Shown: one piece after another, positions 8,669 through 18,213 of the stretch
Numbering within the stretch: the first letter of the stretch is position 1
How the letters are laid out: every line of letters starts with the position of its first letter
Assembly: GCF_009496535.1 (NCBI RefSeq)
Contig: NZ_WIDL01000024.1
Location: 1 to 64,000 of the forward strand
Origin: Stenotrophomonas sp. MYb238
GTDB taxonomy: Bacteria; Pseudomonadota; Gammaproteobacteria; Xanthomonadales; Xanthomonadaceae
DNA: 64,000 nt
Direction of reading: 5' to 3'
Notes under the pieces: generated by a model
Database searches by the model: none
Seen by the model: the letters and a program-made list of their open reading frames with translations, nothing else
Told to the model about the DNA's origin: nothing
Program-made: the position numbers and the translations under genes

Positions 8669-10189
8669 ATGACCCACCGTATCCATACGCGGCTGTTCGG
8701 CCTGCTGGCGATCACCCTGCCGCTGGCCGCCTGCGCCCAGAACAACGCGCCCGCCGCCCCCGCCGAGCAGGCGGTCGCCGCCCGTCCCGCCGCGCCGGCG
8801 CCGCAGCTGGTCAGCGGCCTGCCCGATTTCACCCAGTTGGTGGACCAGGTCGGGCCGGGCGTGGTGAACGTCGAGACCGTCATCGGCCCGCGCCGCAATC
8901 CGCGCATGGCCGGCGGCGGCCGCCCGGACATGGACCAGCTGCCGGACTTCTTCCGGCGCTTCTTCGGCCCGGACTTCCAGATGCCCGGCGGCGATGCGCC
9001 GGACAATGGTCCGCGCGGCCGCGGCATGGGCTCGGGCTTCATCATTTCCGCCGACGGCTACGTGCTGACCAACCACCACGTGATCGACGGCGCCGAGACG
9101 GTCAAGGTCAAGCTCAGCGACCGCCGCGAGTTCGACGCCAAGGTCGTCGGCAGCGACCAGCAGTACGACGTGGCGCTGCTGAAGATCGACGCCAAGGGCC
9201 TGCCGACCGTGCGCGTGGGCGATTCCAACACGCTCAAGCCCGGGCAGTGGGTGGTGGCTATCGGCTCGCCGTTCGGGCTGGACCACTCGGTCACCGCCGG
9301 CATCGTCAGCGCCACCGGCCGCAGCAACCCGTATGCCGAGCAGCGCTACGTGCCGTTCATCCAGACCGACGTGGCGATCAACCAGGGCAACTCCGGCGGC
9401 CCGCTGCTCAACACCCGCGGCGAGGTGGTCGGCATCAACTCGCAGATCTTCTCCGCCTCCGGCGGCTACATGGGCATCAGCTTCGCCATCCCGATCGACC
9501 TGGCGATGAGCGCGGTGGAGCAGATCAAGAAGACCGGCAAGGTCAGCCGCGGCCAGCTCGGCGTCATGGTCGGTGCGGTGACCACCGACATCGCCCAGGG
9601 ATTCAAGCTGCCGGATAGCCGTGGTGCGCTGGTCAACCAGATGGTCGAGGATTCGGCCGCAGCCAAGGCGGGCGTGCAGCTGGGCGACGTGATCCGTTCG
9701 GTCAACGGTACCGAGATCGCTGCCTCCAGCGACCTGCCGCCGCTGATCGGCGCCATGCCGCCGGGCAGCAAGGTCCGGCTGGGCATCCTGCGCGACGGCA
9801 AGCAGCGCGAGATCACCGTGACCCTGACCGAGCTAGCGGAGGATGCGGCCCGTGCGGCCAATGCCCCGGCGGCGGCCGGCGAGGACAGGCCACAGGTCGG
9901 CGCCAACGCCCTGCTGGGGCTGGAAGTGGCCGACCTGACCGCGGCCGAACGCAAGCAGCTGGGCCTGGAAGCGGGCGAGGGCGTGCGCATTACCGGCGTG
10001 AACGGCCAGGCTGCGCGCGAGGTGCGGCTTTCGCCGGGCATGGTGGTGCTGCAGGTCGGCCGCACCCCGGTCGGCAGCGTGGCCGCGCTCAACCGCGAAC
10101 TGGCCGGCTATAAGAAGGGCGACGTGGTGATGCTGCTGGTGCGTGCCGGGGGCAACAGCGCCTTCGTCGCGGTCCGGGCCGGCAACTGA
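8669..10189 (+). CDS. mucD: periplasmic serine endoprotease DegP/MucD, with a possible lipobox
   Basis: An HtrA-family protease and chaperone that degrades misfolded envelope proteins (506 residues from this start). The trypsin-like domain has the catalytic triad His137 in TNHHV, Asp167 in YDVALL and Ser242 in the GNSGGP motif, and two PDZ domains follow (about 290-385 and 410-500). The N-terminus has a signal peptide whose LAAC at 19-22 could be a lipobox. The start at 8669 is preferred to the open frame at 8633 because GGAGG lies just upstream and the signal peptide begins here. It is the third gene of the rpoE unit. Confidence 0.95.
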   Translation: MTHRIHTRLFGLLAITLPLAACAQNNAPAAPAEQAVAARPAAPAPQLVSGLPDFTQLVDQVGPGVVNVETVIGPRRNPRMAGGGRPDMDQLPDFFRRFFGPDFQMPGGDAPDNGPRGRGMGSGFIISADGYVLTNHHVIDGAETVKVKLSDRREFDAKVVGSDQQYDVALLKIDAKGLPTVRVGDSNTLKPGQWVVAIGSPFGLDHSVTAGIVSATGRSNPYAEQRYVPFIQTDVAINQGNSGGPLLNTRGEVVGINSQIFSASGGYMGISFAIPIDLAMSAVEQIKKTGKVSRGQLGVMVGAVTTDIAQGFKLPDSRGALVNQMVEDSAAAKAGVQLGDVIRSVNGTEIAASSDLPPLIGAMPPGSKVRLGILRDGKQREITVTLTELAEDAARAANAPAAAGEDRPQVGANALLGLEVADLTAAERKQLGLEAGEGVRITGVNGQAAREVRLSPGMVVLQVGRTPVGSVAALNRELAGYKKGDVVMLLVRAGGNSAFVAVRAGN

Positions 10190-10210
10190 CGCCCTTCAGG
10201 AAGCTGTACG

Positions 10211-10236
10211 CAGGGGCCGCCTCCGGGCGGCTCCTG
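10211..10236 (+). terminator. GC hairpin after mucD
   Basis: An 11-bp stem with one G-T pair and a four-base loop, beginning about 20 bases after the mucD stop. There is no T run, so it is only a candidate terminator between the sigma-E operon and lepA. Confidence 0.35.
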
Positions 10237-10324
10237 CCGTCCGGGCCGGCGCCGGTGCGGGCCGGACGCCGGGCGTGCGATAATGCCGCGTTATCCTGAC
10301 GACGCGCCGCGCCGCCGCCACCTT

Positions 10325-12133
10325 ATGTCTGCCGATCCAATGCGGAACATCCGCAATTTCTCCATCATCGCCCACGTCGACCATGGCAAGTCCACCCTGG
10401 CCGACCGCATCATCCAGATCTGCGGCGGCCTCACCGCGCGCGAAATGGAAGCGCAGGTCCTGGACAACAACCCGATCGAGCGCGAGCGTGGCATCACCAT
10501 CAAGGCGCAGTCGGTGTCGTTGCCGTACACCGCGCGCAATGGCGAAACCTACTACCTGAACTTCATCGACACCCCCGGCCACGTCGACTTCTCCTATGAA
10601 GTCAGCCGCTCGCTGGCCGCCTGCGAGGGCGCGCTGCTGGTGGTGGACGCGGCGCAGGGCGTGGAAGCCCAGTCCGTGGCCAACTGCTATACCGCGGTCG
10701 AGATGGGCCTGGAAGTGGTGCCGGTGCTGAACAAGATCGACCTGCCCACCGCCGACACCGAGCGCGCCAAGGCCGAGATCGAAGCAGTGATCGGCATCGA
10801 CGCCACCGACGCGGTGCCGGTATCGGCCAAGACCGGCCTGAACGTGGAGGAGGTGCTGGAGGCCATCGTGCACCGCATCCCGCCGCCGGCCCCGCGCGCG
10901 ACCGACAAGCTGCAGGCGCTGATCATCGACTCCTGGTTCGACAATTACCTGGGCGTGGTCTCGCTGGTGCGGGTGATGCAGGGCGAGGTCAAGACCGGCG
11001 ACAAGCTGCTGGTCATGTCCACCGGCCGCAACCACCAGGTCGACGCGGTGGGCGTGTTCACGCCCAAGCGCAAGGTCACCGGCAAGCTGTCGGCGGGCGA
11101 GGTGGGCTGGATCACCGCGTCGATCAAGGACGTGCACGGCGCGCCGGTAGGCGACACCCTGACCCTGGCCGCCGACCCGGCGCCGGCGCCGCTGCCCGGT
11201 TTCCAGGAAATGCAGCCGCGCGTGTTCGCCGGCCTGTTCCCGGTCGACGCCGAGGACTACCCGGACCTGCGCGAGGCGCTGGACAAGCTGCGCCTGAACG
11301 ACGCCGCGCTGCGCTTCGAGCCGGAAAGCTCCGAAGCGATGGGCTTCGGCTTCCGCTGCGGCTTCCTCGGCATGCTGCACATGGAGATCGTGCAGGAACG
11401 CCTGGAGCGCGAGTACGACCTGGACCTGATCAGCACCGCGCCGACCGTGGTCTACGAGGTGCTCAAGAGCGACGGGTCCATCGTGATGATGGACAACCCG
11501 GCCAAGCTGCCGCCGGTGAACCAGGTCGAGGAGATCCGCGAGCCGATCATCCGCGCCAACGTGCTCACCCCCGAGGAGTACATCGGCAACATCATCAAGC
11601 TGTGCGAGGAGAAGCGCGGCAGCCAGATCGGCATCAACTACCTGGGCAGCCAGGTGCAGATCAGCTACGAGCTGCCGATGGCCGAAGTGGTGCTGGACTT
11701 CTTCGACAAGCTCAAGTCGGTCAGCCGCGGCTACGCCTCGCTGGACTACCACTTCGTGCGCTTCGAGGCCGGCCCGTTCGTGCGCGTGGACGTGCTGATC
11801 AACGGCGACAAGGTCGACGCGCTGTCGCTGATCGTGCACCGCAGCCATGCCGACCGCCGCGGCCGCGAGCTGTGCGAGAAGATGAAGGACCTGATCCCGC
11901 GGCAGATGTTCGACGTCGCCATCCAGGCCGCCGTCGGCTCGCAGATCATCGCCCGCACCACGGTCAAGGCGATGCGCAAGAACGTGCTGGCCAAGTGCTA
12001 TGGTGGCGACGTTTCGCGCAAGAAGAAGCTGCTGGAGAAGCAGAAGGAAGGCAAGAAGCGCATGAAGCAGGTCGGCCGCGTGGAGATCCCGCAGGAAGCC
12101 TTCCTGGCCGTGCTGCAGATGGACAACAAGTGA
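10325..12133 (+). CDS. lepA: translation elongation factor 4 (LepA)
   Basis: A ribosome-bound GTPase that acts in translation elongation or initiation (602 residues from this start). The G domain has the P-loop AHVDHGKST, the switch motif DTPGHVDF and NKIDLP. Domains II, III and V follow, then the LepA-specific C-terminal basic domain, with the segment [20 protein letters not shown]. The start at 10325 gives the usual N-terminus [19 protein letters not shown]; an open frame reaches 10283 but is not conserved. The sequence TGCGATAATG at 10275-10284 could be an extended -10 element. lepB follows on the same strand. Confidence 0.97.
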   Translation: MSADPMRNIRNFSIIAHVDHGKSTLADRIIQICGGLTAREMEAQVLDNNPIERERGITIKAQSVSLPYTARNGETYYLNFIDTPGHVDFSYEVSRSLAACEGALLVVDAAQGVEAQSVANCYTAVEMGLEVVPVLNKIDLPTADTERAKAEIEAVIGIDATDAVPVSAKTGLNVEEVLEAIVHRIPPPAPRATDKLQALIIDSWFDNYLGVVSLVRVMQGEVKTGDKLLVMSTGRNHQVDAVGVFTPKRKVTGKLSAGEVGWITASIKDVHGAPVGDTLTLAADPAPAPLPGFQEMQPRVFAGLFPVDAEDYPDLREALDKLRLNDAALRFEPESSEAMGFGFRCGFLGMLHMEIVQERLEREYDLDLISTAPTVVYEVLKSDGSIVMMDNPAKLPPVNQVEEIREPIIRANVLTPEEYIGNIIKLCEEKRGSQIGINYLGSQVQISYELPMAEVVLDFFDKLKSVSRGYASLDYHFVRFEAGPFVRVDVLINGDKVDALSLIVHRSHADRRGRELCEKMKDLIPRQMFDVAIQAAVGSQIIARTTVKAMRKNVLAKCYGGDVSRKKKLLEKQKEGKKRMKQVGRVEIPQEAFLAVLQMDNK

Positions 12134-12176
12134 CCGGCGCCTGCCGCCGGGTCCCGTGCATAGCGAAGGATGACGA

Positions 12177-12995
12177 ATGAAATGGTTTGAAATCGCCCTG
12201 GTGGTGCTGACCCTGGGGTCGGGCCTGGTCCTGCTGCTGGACAAGCTGTTCCTGGCCAGGCGCCGCGCGACCAAGGGCGGCCTGCTGGACAGCGAGGAGC
12301 CGGCGGTCGTCGACTATTCGCGCGCCTTCTTCCCGGTACTGGCCGTGGTGCTGGTGCTGCGCAGCTTCATCGCCGAGCCGTACAAGATCCCGTCCAGCTC
12401 GATGATGCCCAACCTGCTGATCGGCGATTTCATCCTCGTCAACAAGTTCGCCTACGGCATCCGCCTGCCGATCACCAACACCAAGGTGATCCCGACCGGC
12501 GAACCCAGGCGCGGCGACGTGGTGGTGTTCCAGTTCCCGGGCCATCCGGACATGCCGGGCGACCCGCAGCGCGGCGAGAACTTCATCAAGCGCGTCATCG
12601 GCCTGCCGGGCGACCGCATCGGCTTCCATGGCGACACCCTGTCGATCAACGGCCAGCCGCTGGCCTACGAGGTCAAGGGCGAATACGTCGGCAAGGGCCG
12701 CGGCGCGGAAATGAACGGCGCCAGCCTGCTCAGCGAGGCGCTGCCGGGCCGCACCCATACCGTGCTGGAATACCTGGGCCGCGCCAATCCGGCCGGGCAG
12801 GGCGACTGGGAAGTGCCGCAGGGCCAGTACCTGGTGATGGGCGACAACCGCGACAACAGCGACGACGGCCGTTTCTGGGGCTTCCTGCCGGAGCAGAACC
12901 TGCGCGGCAAGGCGTTCCTGATCTGGCTCAACTGCAGCGGCTGGTTCTGCAAGGACGGCTTCGAGCCGTCGCGGATCGGCTCGGGCATCCAGTAA
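12177..12995 (+). CDS. lepB: signal peptidase I
   Basis: Cleaves Sec and Tat signal peptides on the periplasmic face of the inner membrane (272 residues). Two N-terminal membrane helices (about 4-24 and 50-64) precede the catalytic Ser75 in IPSSSMMP, and the general base Lys138 in IKRVIGLPGD. The C-terminal box MGDNRDNSDDGRFWG is intact. It lies directly after lepA, an arrangement widely conserved in proteobacteria, and before the DUF4845 gene. Confidence 0.97.
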   Translation: MKWFEIALVVLTLGSGLVLLLDKLFLARRRATKGGLLDSEEPAVVDYSRAFFPVLAVVLVLRSFIAEPYKIPSSSMMPNLLIGDFILVNKFAYGIRLPITNTKVIPTGEPRRGDVVVFQFPGHPDMPGDPQRGENFIKRVIGLPGDRIGFHGDTLSINGQPLAYEVKGEYVGKGRGAEMNGASLLSEALPGRTHTVLEYLGRANPAGQGDWEVPQGQYLVMGDNRDNSDDGRFWGFLPEQNLRGKAFLIWLNCSGWFCKDGFEPSRIGSGIQ

Positions 12996-13021
12996 CGTAG
13001 GCGCAACCGGGGGAGAACGCT

Positions 13022-13390
13022 ATGAATCGCAAGCAAGGCGGCATGACGCTGACGTCGTTCCTGATGGTGTTGGCCGTGGCGGGTTTCGCGGTGTACATCG
13101 GCATGAAGCTGTTCCCGATGTACCAGGAGTTCTATGCGGTCAAGACCTCGATGAAGGCCCTGGCCAAGGAGCCGGGCAGCGCCGATCCGGTCAAGGCGCA
13201 GGAGCTGTTCTTCAAGCGCATGGACATGAATTACTCCGACAGCGTCAAGCGCGAGAACATCAAGTTCGACCGCATCGACGGCGGCGTGCGCATGAACGTG
13301 AGCTACGAAGTGCGTCGCCCGCTGGTCGGCAACCTCGACATCGTCGGCCGCTTCGAGAATTCCCAGGAACTGACGTCGCACGGTGAGTAG
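13022..13390 (+). CDS. DUF4845 membrane protein
   Basis: A 122-residue single-pass protein of the DUF4845 family with a pilin-like hydrophobic N-terminus ([20 protein letters not shown]) and a small soluble domain outside. Genes of this family occur between lepB and rnc in many beta- and gammaproteobacteria, but their role is unknown; the position suggests a link to secretion or signal-peptide processing. GGGGAG lies just upstream of the ATG. Its end overlaps the start of rnc by eight bases. Confidence 0.9.
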   Translation: MNRKQGGMTLTSFLMVLAVAGFAVYIGMKLFPMYQEFYAVKTSMKALAKEPGSADPVKAQELFFKRMDMNYSDSVKRENIKFDRIDGGVRMNVSYEVRRPLVGNLDIVGRFENSQELTSHGE

Positions 13391-14057
13391 GACGGTGACG
13401 CGGGGTGACCGCATCGGCCACCCGTTCCGGGACCCGGGGCTGCTGCGGCAGGCCCTGACCCATCGCAGCGCGGGCGCGCCGCACAACGAGCGCCTGGAGT
13501 TCCTCGGCGACAGCATCGTCAACCTGCTCGTGGCCGAGGCGCTGTTCGCGCGCTGGCCCAAGGCCGACGAGGGCGCGCTGACCCGGGCGCGGGCGGCGCT
13601 GGTGTGCGAGGGCGCGCTGGCGGCCATGGCCCGCACCCTGGAGCTGGGCGAGCGCCTGACCCTGGGGCCGGGCGAGATGAAGTCCGGCGGTCACCGCCGC
13701 GATTCGATCCTGGCCGACGCCTTCGAGGCGGTGGTGGCGGCGATCTACCTGGACGCCGGTTTCGAGGCCTGCCGCGCGCGGGTGCTGCCCTGGTTCGAAG
13801 CGCCGATGGCCGCCGTGCCGGTCGGCAAACCCGAAAAAGACCCCAAGACCCGCCTGCAGGAATGGCTGCAGGCGCGGCAGAAACCCCTGCCGGTCTATGA
13901 ACTGGTATCGGAGACCGGCGATGACCACGCCCGGCATTTCCGGGTACGCTGCCGCCTGACCGACCCGGACGTGACCACCGAGGGCGAAGGCAGCTCCCGG
14001 CGGCTGGCAGAACAACAGGCGGCTGCGGCCGCGATCGAGCAACTGGATTCCAAGTGA
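13383..14057 (+). CDS. rnc: ribonuclease III
   Basis: A double-strand-specific RNase for rRNA and mRNA processing (224 residues, GTG start). The catalytic domain has the signature [10 protein letters not shown] at 35-44 and the second acidic site in [16 protein letters not shown] double-stranded-RNA-binding domain covers about 151-222. The GTG overlaps the DUF4845 gene, and the stop overlaps the era GTG, so lepB-DUF4845-rnc-era form a tight unit, as in related genomes. Confidence 0.97.
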   Translation: MSRTVTRGDRIGHPFRDPGLLRQALTHRSAGAPHNERLEFLGDSIVNLLVAEALFARWPKADEGALTRARAALVCEGALAAMARTLELGERLTLGPGEMKSGGHRRDSILADAFEAVVAAIYLDAGFEACRARVLPWFEAPMAAVPVGKPEKDPKTRLQEWLQARQKPLPVYELVSETGDDHARHFRVRCRLTDPDVTTEGEGSSRRLAEQQAAAAAIEQLDSK

Positions 14058-14950
14058 ACGAGACCACCTCCCACCGCTGCGGCAGCGTCGCCGTCATCGG
14101 CCGCCCCAACGTCGGCAAATCGACCCTGACCAACGCCCTGGTGGGCGCCAAGGTCAGCATCGTCTCCAACCGGCCGCAGACCACGCGCCACCGCCTGCTG
14201 GGCATCGCCACCTATCCGGAAGGCCAGCTGGTGCTGGTCGACACCCCCGGATTGCACCGCCAGCAGAAGCGGGCCATGAACCGGGTGATGAACCGCGCCG
14301 CGCGCGGCTCGCTGGAAGGCGTGGACGCCGGCCTGCTGGTGATCGAGGCCGGGCGCTGGGACGAGGAGGACACGCTGGCCTTCAACGTGCTGCGCGATGC
14401 CGGCATCCCGGTGGTGCTGGTGGTCAACAAGGTCGACCGCCTGAAGGACAAGGGCGCGCTGCTGCCGTTCCTGCAGGAGATCACCGAAGGCCGCGACTTC
14501 GCCGGCGTGCACCCGATCTCGGCACAGAAGCGCAACGGCCTGGAAGCGCTGGTGCGCGAGGTGCTCGCGCTGCTGCCGGAAGCCCCGCCGATGTTCGGCG
14601 AGGACGAGATCACAGACCGCAGCCAGCGTTTCCTGGCCGGCGAACTGGTGCGCGAGCAGCTGATGCGCCAGCTGGGCGAGGAACTGCCGTACGCTACCAC
14701 GGTGGAGATCGAGCGCTTCGCCGAGGACGGCAACCTGCTGCGCATCGGCGCGGTGATCTGGGTCGAGCGCGAGGGCCAGAAGGCCATCGTGATCGGCAAG
14801 GGCGGCGCGCGCCTGAAGGAGATCGGCGCCAAGGCCCGCCTGCAGATGGAGCGGCTGTTCGGCGCCAAGGTGTTCCTGGAAACCTGGGTGCGCGTGCGCG
14901 AGGGCTGGTCGGACGACGAAGCCGCGCTCAAGGCCTTCGGCTACGAGTGA
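14054..14950 (+). CDS. era: GTPase Era
   Basis: An essential GTPase for 16S rRNA maturation and 30S assembly (298 residues, GTG start overlapping the rnc stop). The P-loop GRPNVGKST is at residues 16-24, with DTPGLH and NKVDRL as G3 and G4. A C-terminal KH domain (about 215-285) includes the RNA-binding [11 protein letters not shown]. The 153 bases between its stop and recO hold an inverted pair of GGGAAC/T repeats. Confidence 0.97.
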   Translation: MNETTSHRCGSVAVIGRPNVGKSTLTNALVGAKVSIVSNRPQTTRHRLLGIATYPEGQLVLVDTPGLHRQQKRAMNRVMNRAARGSLEGVDAGLLVIEAGRWDEEDTLAFNVLRDAGIPVVLVVNKVDRLKDKGALLPFLQEITEGRDFAGVHPISAQKRNGLEALVREVLALLPEAPPMFGEDEITDRSQRFLAGELVREQLMRQLGEELPYATTVEIERFAEDGNLLRIGAVIWVEREGQKAIVIGKGGARLKEIGAKARLQMERLFGAKVFLETWVRVREGWSDDEAALKAFGYE

Positions 14951-14952
14951 AG

Positions 14953-15095
14953 CCGGGAACCGGGAAGGGGCAACCGGGAATGACGGTTCGCGGGTAGACG
15001 GGTTCGAATTGCTTCACCCGGTGCCAGGTGGCCAAGGTGTGCCGCCCCAGGCGCGGCGCAACTCCATTCCCCGTTCCCTGTTCCCCCTTCCCGGC
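14953..15095. repeat. inverted pair of GGGAAC/T-type repeats between era and recO
   Basis: Bases 14953-14981 carry GGGAA units every 7-10 bases on the plus strand, and 15064-15095 carry the same units on the minus strand, about 80 bases apart. The same family occurs within icmF at 41982, 42141 and 42801. Its function is unknown; it may fold into a long hairpin in the transcript. Confidence 0.65.
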
Positions 15096-15103
15096 CCTAC
15101 CGC

Positions 15104-15841
15104 ATGCGCATCGACGACGAACCTGCCTACGTCCTGCATGCGCGCCCCTGGCGCGAGACCAGCCTGCTGGTCGAGGCGCTGACGCGCGAGCATGGCCGCA
15201 TCGGCCTGCTCGCGCGCGGCGTGCACGGGCCGAAGAAGCAGGCCCTGCGCGCGGCGCTGCAGCCGCTGCAGTCGATCCGCCTGGATGCGGCGATGGCCGG
15301 CGAACTGGCGCAGCTGCGCCGCGCCGAGAGCCAGGACGCGGCGCCGCGCCTGCACGGCCAGGCGATGCTGGCCGCCTTCTACATCAACGAACTGGTGCTG
15401 CGGCTGGCGCCGCGCCACGATCCACTGCCCGAGCTGCACCACGCCTACGGTCAGGTGCGCGGGCGGCTGGCCGACGCGGACGGGCTGGCGTGGGCGCTGC
15501 GCCGCTTCGAGCGCGACCTGCTCGACGCGCTGGGGTTCGGCTTCGACTGGACCAGCGCCGCGGACGGGCAGCCGATCGATCCGGCGGCGCGTTACCGGCT
15601 GGACCCGCAGGAAGGGCCGCTGCGCCTGCTGAGCGAGCGCAACGCCGCCGAACGCCGCGGCCTGGCCACCGGCGTGGCCCTGCTGGCGCTGGGCGAGGAC
15701 CGCATGCCCGGGGCGGCCGACCTGGCCAGCCTGCGGCCGCAGATGCGCGCGGTACTGCTGCACCACCTGGGTGGGCGCGGGCTCAAGTCCTGGGAGATGC
15801 TGGGCGACCTGGCCCGCGGCAACGGGCCGGTTCCAGGCTGA
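15104..15841 (+). CDS. recO: DNA repair protein RecO
   Basis: A recombination mediator that helps RecR load RecA on gaps coated with SSB (245 residues). The N-terminal OB-fold segment contains [19 protein letters not shown] and the typical [12 protein letters not shown]; the helical C-terminal domain follows. It has no zinc-finger cysteines, as in other gammaproteobacterial RecO proteins. It follows era on the same strand, the usual order. The start at 15104 gives the conserved N-terminus [12 protein letters not shown]. Confidence 0.95.
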   Translation: MRIDDEPAYVLHARPWRETSLLVEALTREHGRIGLLARGVHGPKKQALRAALQPLQSIRLDAAMAGELAQLRRAESQDAAPRLHGQAMLAAFYINELVLRLAPRHDPLPELHHAYGQVRGRLADADGLAWALRRFERDLLDALGFGFDWTSAADGQPIDPAARYRLDPQEGPLRLLSERNAAERRGLATGVALLALGEDRMPGAADLASLRPQMRAVLLHHLGGRGLKSWEMLGDLARGNGPVPG

Positions 15842-15877
15842 CCCCGCGGCGCGCCGCGGGTGCCGCGGTGGTTCCTC

Positions 15878-16594
15878 TCAGTGGAGCAGGGCGCTCACCG
15901 CCGCATCGAACTGGCGCCGCGCCATGTCTGATTCCGGCGCCTGGTGCAGCTGCCGCACCGCGCGGCCGAGCCGCGAGGCGCCGACGAAACCACAGCTGGC
16001 CTGCAGGCGGTGCAGCTGCGTGCGCAGGGCGCCGGCATCGTGCTGCCGCAGCGCCACCGAGACGGCGTCGCGGGCGACCGGCAGCTCGGACAGGAACAGT
16101 TCGCGCAGCGCCACGACATGGGCCCGCTGGCCGTTGAGCGCGCTCAGCGCCGCGTTCTCGTCCCAGTCCGGCGTGGCCGCGTCCTCGCCCGCCGGGGCGT
16201 CGGCGCCGCGGTTGCGGCCGAGGCAGCCGCGCACGGCGTCGAGCAGGTCGGCGCGGGTCATCGGTTTGGCCAGGAACCGCTCGAAACCGGCCTCGCGCAG
16301 CGACTGCCGGGTACCGGCGCCGTTGTCGGCGGTATGGGCCAGGGCGGGGACGCCGGCGTGCAGCGCGCGCAGGCGCTGCAGCAGTTCCTGGCCGGTGCCG
16401 TCGGGGAGGTTGGCGTCTATCAGCCACAGGTCGTGGCGCGTCGCGCCGCCCATCTGCAGCGCCTGCGCGACCGAAGCAGCGACATCGACCGTGGCCGGCA
16501 GCGCTTCCAGCGCGGTACGGAAAAAGCCCTGGCTGGTCGCGTCGTCTTCGACCAGCAACAGGCGCGGCGGGTTGGCCTGCGCGTGCGTATTCAT
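15878..16594 (-). CDS. response-regulator receiver and Hpt domain protein
   Basis: A 238-residue cytoplasmic phosphorelay protein. The receiver domain (about 11-125) has the acidic pair Glu16-Asp17-Asp18, the phospho-acceptor Asp60 in WLIDANLPDG and Lys110 in FLAKPM. A C-terminal histidine phosphotransfer domain (about 150-235) has His195 in QLHRLQAS. There is no kinase or output domain, so it should pass phosphoryl groups between partners encoded elsewhere. The start at 16594 is chosen because GGAGG lies six bases upstream; the open frame reaches 16687. It is convergent with recO and divergent from rlmD. Confidence 0.85.
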   Translation of the reverse strand: MNTHAQANPPRLLLVEDDATSQGFFRTALEALPATVDVAASVAQALQMGGATRHDLWLIDANLPDGTGQELLQRLRALHAGVPALAHTADNGAGTRQSLREAGFERFLAKPMTRADLLDAVRGCLGRNRGADAPAGEDAATPDWDENAALSALNGQRAHVVALRELFLSELPVARDAVSVALRQHDAGALRTQLHRLQASCGFVGASRLGRAVRQLHQAPESDMARRQFDAAVSALLH

Positions 16595-16719
16595 CTGCTG
16601 CCTCCATGTCAGCCGTGCCGGGCATGATTGGCGAAGTGGCCCGGCCGCGCAAGCGGCGGAAGTCCTGCCCATGCGCATCTGCGACAATGGCGCCCCCTTC
16701 GCCCGCAGCCGTCCGCCAC

Positions 16720-18057
16720 GTGGCCCGATCCAGATCCCGCATAGACAAGACCCCGTTCCAGACCGACATCCTCGACCTCAGCCATGACGGCCGCGGCGTC
16801 GCCCGCCGCGAAGGCGAGGGCGGCAAGGTGACCTTCGTCGCCGGCGCGCTGCCCGGCGAGACGGTGATGGCCGAGCAGACCGGCAAGAGCCGCCACTTCG
16901 ACGAAGCCCGCACCGTGGAGGTGCTCACCGCCTCGCCGCACCGCGTGCAGCCGCGCTGCCCGCACTTCGGCGTCTGCGCCGGCTGCGTGCTGCAGCACCT
17001 TGAGGAAGGCCAGCAGATCGTGGCCAAGCAGCAGGTGCTGATGGACAACCTGACCCGCATCGGCCACGTCAGCCCGGGCACGGTGCTGCCGCCGCTGGTC
17101 GGCGACAACTGGGGCTACCGGCGCAAGGGCCGGTTCTCGGTGCGCCGCGTCGAGAAGAAGGACAAGACCCTGGTGGGTTTCCGCGAGCAGGACCCGCGCT
17201 TCGTCGCCGACCTGTCGCAGTGCCTGACCGTGATCCCGGAGATCGGGACCAAGGTGGCGGCGCTGTCGGCCTTCATCGAGGGCCTGGACGGCAAGCGCGA
17301 CATCCCGCAGATCGAGTTCATCGGCGGCGATGCCGCCATCGCCCTGACCGTGCGCCACCTGCAGCCGCTGTCCGACGCGGACCGGCAGGCGTGGCAGGCA
17401 TTCGGCGAGCAGCATGGCTTCGCCATCTACCTGCAGCCCGGCGGGCTGGAGTCGGTGCATCCGCTGTGGCCGGCCGAAGGCGTGCCGCTGTCGTTCGCGC
17501 TGCCGCAGTGGGACGTGGAACTGGCGTTCCGCCCGCTGGACTTCATCCAGGTCAACGCCAAGCTCAACCAGCAGATGATCGCGCACGCGCTTGCGCTGCT
17601 GGACGCTCAGCCGGACGAGCGCGTGCTCGACCTGTTCTGCGGCCTGGGCAACTTCACCCTGCCGCTGGCGCGCACCGTGCGCGAGGTGGTGGGCGTGGAA
17701 GGCGAGGCCGGGCTGGTGGCGCGGGCCAGGGAGAACGCGCAGCGCAACGGCCTGGACAACGCGCAGTTCTTCGCCGCCGACCTGACCCAGGACCAGCGCA
17801 GCGCACCGTGGATGCGGCAGGGCTTCGACAAGCTGCTGCTCGACCCGCCGCGCTCGGGCGCCATCGACGTGCTGCAGCAGCTGCCGCTCAAGCAGTTCAA
17901 GCGCATCGTCTACGTCAGCTGCCACCCGGGCTCGCTGGCGCGCGATGCCGGCTACCTGGTCAACGAGCAGGGCTTCACCCTGGTGTCGGCCGGCGCGATG
18001 GACATGTTCCCGCACACCGCGCACGTGGAAAGCATTGCGGTGTTCGAAAAGAAATAA
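16720..18057 (+). CDS. rlmD: 23S rRNA (uracil-1939-C5) methyltransferase RlmD
   Basis: An SAM-dependent, iron-sulfur RNA methyltransferase (445 residues). After a TRAM domain (about 10-70) come the cluster cysteines Cys80, Cys86 and Cys89 (CPHFGVCAGC) and Cys168. The methyltransferase domain has LDLFCGLGNF for SAM, LLLDPPRSG, and catalytic Cys401 in YVSCHPGS. GTG at 16720 is chosen because it yields the family N-terminus MARSRSR-DKTPFQ; an ATG at 16687 is also open but coincides with a CTGCGACAATG element that looks like a promoter -10 region. Confidence 0.94.
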   Translation: MARSRSRIDKTPFQTDILDLSHDGRGVARREGEGGKVTFVAGALPGETVMAEQTGKSRHFDEARTVEVLTASPHRVQPRCPHFGVCAGCVLQHLEEGQQIVAKQQVLMDNLTRIGHVSPGTVLPPLVGDNWGYRRKGRFSVRRVEKKDKTLVGFREQDPRFVADLSQCLTVIPEIGTKVAALSAFIEGLDGKRDIPQIEFIGGDAAIALTVRHLQPLSDADRQAWQAFGEQHGFAIYLQPGGLESVHPLWPAEGVPLSFALPQWDVELAFRPLDFIQVNAKLNQQMIAHALALLDAQPDERVLDLFCGLGNFTLPLARTVREVVGVEGEAGLVARARENAQRNGLDNAQFFAADLTQDQRSAPWMRQGFDKLLLDPPRSGAIDVLQQLPLKQFKRIVYVSCHPGSLARDAGYLVNEQGFTLVSAGAMDMFPHTAHVESIAVFEKK

Positions 18058-18204
18058 ATCCGTGCACAGGGATGTGCGTTGCTGTTGCGAGGGAATCGCA
18101 TCAATGAATCCGCGCACAGGGATGTACGCTGCTTTGCGAGGGACCCGCATCATCGAACCCGCACCACGGATGGGCGTCACCGGCGTGAGGGACCCACACG
18201 AACG
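18057..18204. repeat. three imperfect tandem copies of a ~50-bp repeat
   Basis: Copies at 18057-18106, 18107-18155 and 18156-18204 share the pattern AATCCG-GCACAGGGATG, then GCGAGGGA-CGCATCA. The first contains GCACAGGGATGTGCGT, also found in reverse orientation at 48414-48429. The array starts at the rlmD stop and ends just before the ribosome-binding region of the CYTH gene. Each unit can form a small hairpin (GCACA-GGGA-TGTGC). Confidence 0.75.
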
Positions 18205-18213
18205 AGGTTTTGC

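Noticed and set aside
18057-18204. CRISPR-like array
   Set aside because: Only three imperfect 49-50-base units directly abutting each other, with no unique spacers and no cas genes.
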